Source: a virus. Taken from it: a stretch of 20,177 bases of DNA. Position numbers and translations under genes: made by a program. Under the pieces are notes generated by a model, which worked only from the letters and a program-made list of their open reading frames with translations, was not told the DNA's origin and made no database searches. The number at the start of each line of letters is the position of its first letter. Position 1 is the stretch's first letter. Location of the stretch: IMG/VR virus record IMGVR_UViG_3300003690_000335, positions 1-20,177 of that record; one strand, given 5' to 3'. Below are positions 19,544 through 20,177 of the stretch, piece after piece.

Positions 19544-20122
19544 TTATTCTCCCTTGTAAGAGGTGATTTTTGCAATACGTCCTTCGTAAACGCCAAACGT
19601 TTCTACGGGTACCTGAATACCCTTGTTACGCATTTCGCGTACAAACCCCCGTAACGTTCCATTGTGTACTGTTTCTTTACGCTGTACATCATGGCCCCCG
19701 GCTATAGCATCGCTATAAAAGGCACCGGCCACGTTATCTTCATTTCTGTTAAACGACACAACCACCTGATTTTTAATTATGTCTTCATGGTTATTGTCGC
19801 GCAGCCACGTAAACGCTTGTGGCTTGTTATCTTCAGATATATGCACATGCAGGTCATCACTTATGGTTATATCAACACCATTAGAAGTGGTTAATGACTG
19901 CATGCCCAATTCATCCATAGCATCGGGCACTAATTCCCTTGCGTATTTACGGTAAGCAGCCTTGATACTTTTTAATGTATCCGTTGCCAATTCTTCCAAA
20001 TCACGCAACTGCACCAACCGCTCACATAACTCCCGTAATTCCTGTGACTCATGTTCGGTTAAATTACTAAAACCTTCCATGACCTCAGCTAGTGAGGTTT
20101 TTGCTAATTCAAGGTCAGACAC
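19544..20122 (-). CDS. Coiled-coil phage protein of unknown function, GTG start
   Basis: 192 aa from a GTG at 20122 with AAAGGAG 6 nt upstream. The longer frame from an ATG at 20140 would translate the SD itself (codons AGA AAG GAG), so it is unlikely. Residues 1-75 are helical and charged (SDLELAKTSLAEVMEGFSNL, ELRELCERLVQLRDLEELAT), a probable coiled coil. The C-terminal half has a small alpha/beta domain (DITISDDLHVHISEDNKPQA) and ends with VPVETFGVYEGRIAKITSYK, a 'P.ETF.VY.G..A.I' ending I associate with conserved phage proteins. It is the first gene of the replication block. Function unknown. Confidence 0.75.
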   Translation of the reverse strand: MSDLELAKTSLAEVMEGFSNLTEHESQELRELCERLVQLRDLEELATDTLKSIKAAYRKYARELVPDAMDELGMQSLTTSNGVDITISDDLHVHISEDNKPQAFTWLRDNNHEDIIKNQVVVSFNRNEDNVAGAFYSDAIAGGHDVQRKETVHNGTLRGFVREMRNKGIQVPVETFGVYEGRIAKITSYKGE

Positions 20123-20153
20123 TATCTTCTCCTTTCTCATGTAGGTCCCACTT

Positions 20154-20165
20154 TATAGGATAGTA
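20154..20165 (-). promoter_or_regulatory. -10-like box at the right edge
   Basis: Minus strand TACTAT (20165-20160) and TATAAA (20159-20154) just upstream of the gene at 20122. The corresponding -35 lies beyond the window edge, so this is suggestive only. Confidence 0.3.
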
Positions 20166-20177
20166 TTGCTTTTCCTG

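Noticed and set aside
1-20177. CRISPR array, insertion sequence, integrase or attachment site
   Set aside because: No regularly spaced direct repeats, no transposase or recombinase motifs, and no tRNA fragment were seen.

Overview
The window looks like part of the genome of a virulent tailed bacteriophage (Caudoviricetes): the early-gene and DNA-metabolism region. Every gene I can support lies on the minus strand, so transcription runs from right (20177) to left (1). Genes are packed with short overlaps or tiny gaps, and the dominant ribosome-binding site is (AG)AAAGGAG. I see no integrase, repressor, structural or packaging gene, no tRNA and no CRISPR array. The host cannot be read directly. 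The sigma70-type promoters and Shine-Dalgarno sites fit a Gram-negative, probably proteobacterial, host (inference).

Layout in transcription order. (1) 20122-15762, replication block: a coiled-coil phage protein, a probable ssDNA-binding protein with an acidic tail ending DDEVPF, an archaeo-eukaryotic-type (TOTE-like) primase, a UvrD-like SF1 helicase interrupted by an apparent frameshift, then a DUF932 protein. (2) 14586-9580, a DNA-modification block: a protein with a C-terminal helical domain, an alpha-glutamyl/putrescinyl-thymine pyrophosphorylase-like (5-hmdU kinase helical domain-like) protein, a glycosyltransferase-like protein, a radical-SAM enzyme, a thymidylate synthase/dUMP-hydroxymethylase homologue and a small YGxSW protein. 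Together they suggest hypermodified thymine in the phage DNA. (3) 9605-7656, family A DNA polymerase with 3'-5' exonuclease and Leu at the position equivalent to E. coli 762. (4) 7614-1, about two dozen small early genes, mostly of unknown function. Some are short zinc-binding, membrane or ribbon-helix-helix-like proteins, and six of them are small, overlapping or cut by the window edge and easily missed.

The noncoding DNA is unusually informative. Six promoters share TTGYTC-N17-TAYWNT together with a conserved GTCC inside the spacer and, in most copies, an AGCC-like leader before the ribosome-binding site; two or three relatives are looser. Several sit inside terminator-like hairpins, so the end of one transcript and the start of the next overlap. 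A plus-strand promoter at 7213-7242 and a textbook plus-strand terminator at 7308-7349 bound a candidate ~100-nt small RNA. Its C-rich loop is perfectly complementary over 11 nt to the ribosome-binding site of the thymidylate synthase-like gene. An H-type RNA pseudoknot with two perfect 11-bp stems lies at 4980-5047, and a second pair of crossing inverted repeats at 3100-3224 carries the same 12-mer found in the small-RNA loop.

Start codons below were re-chosen from ribosome-binding sites, so several differ from the longest open frame. TTG and GTG starts are used repeatedly.
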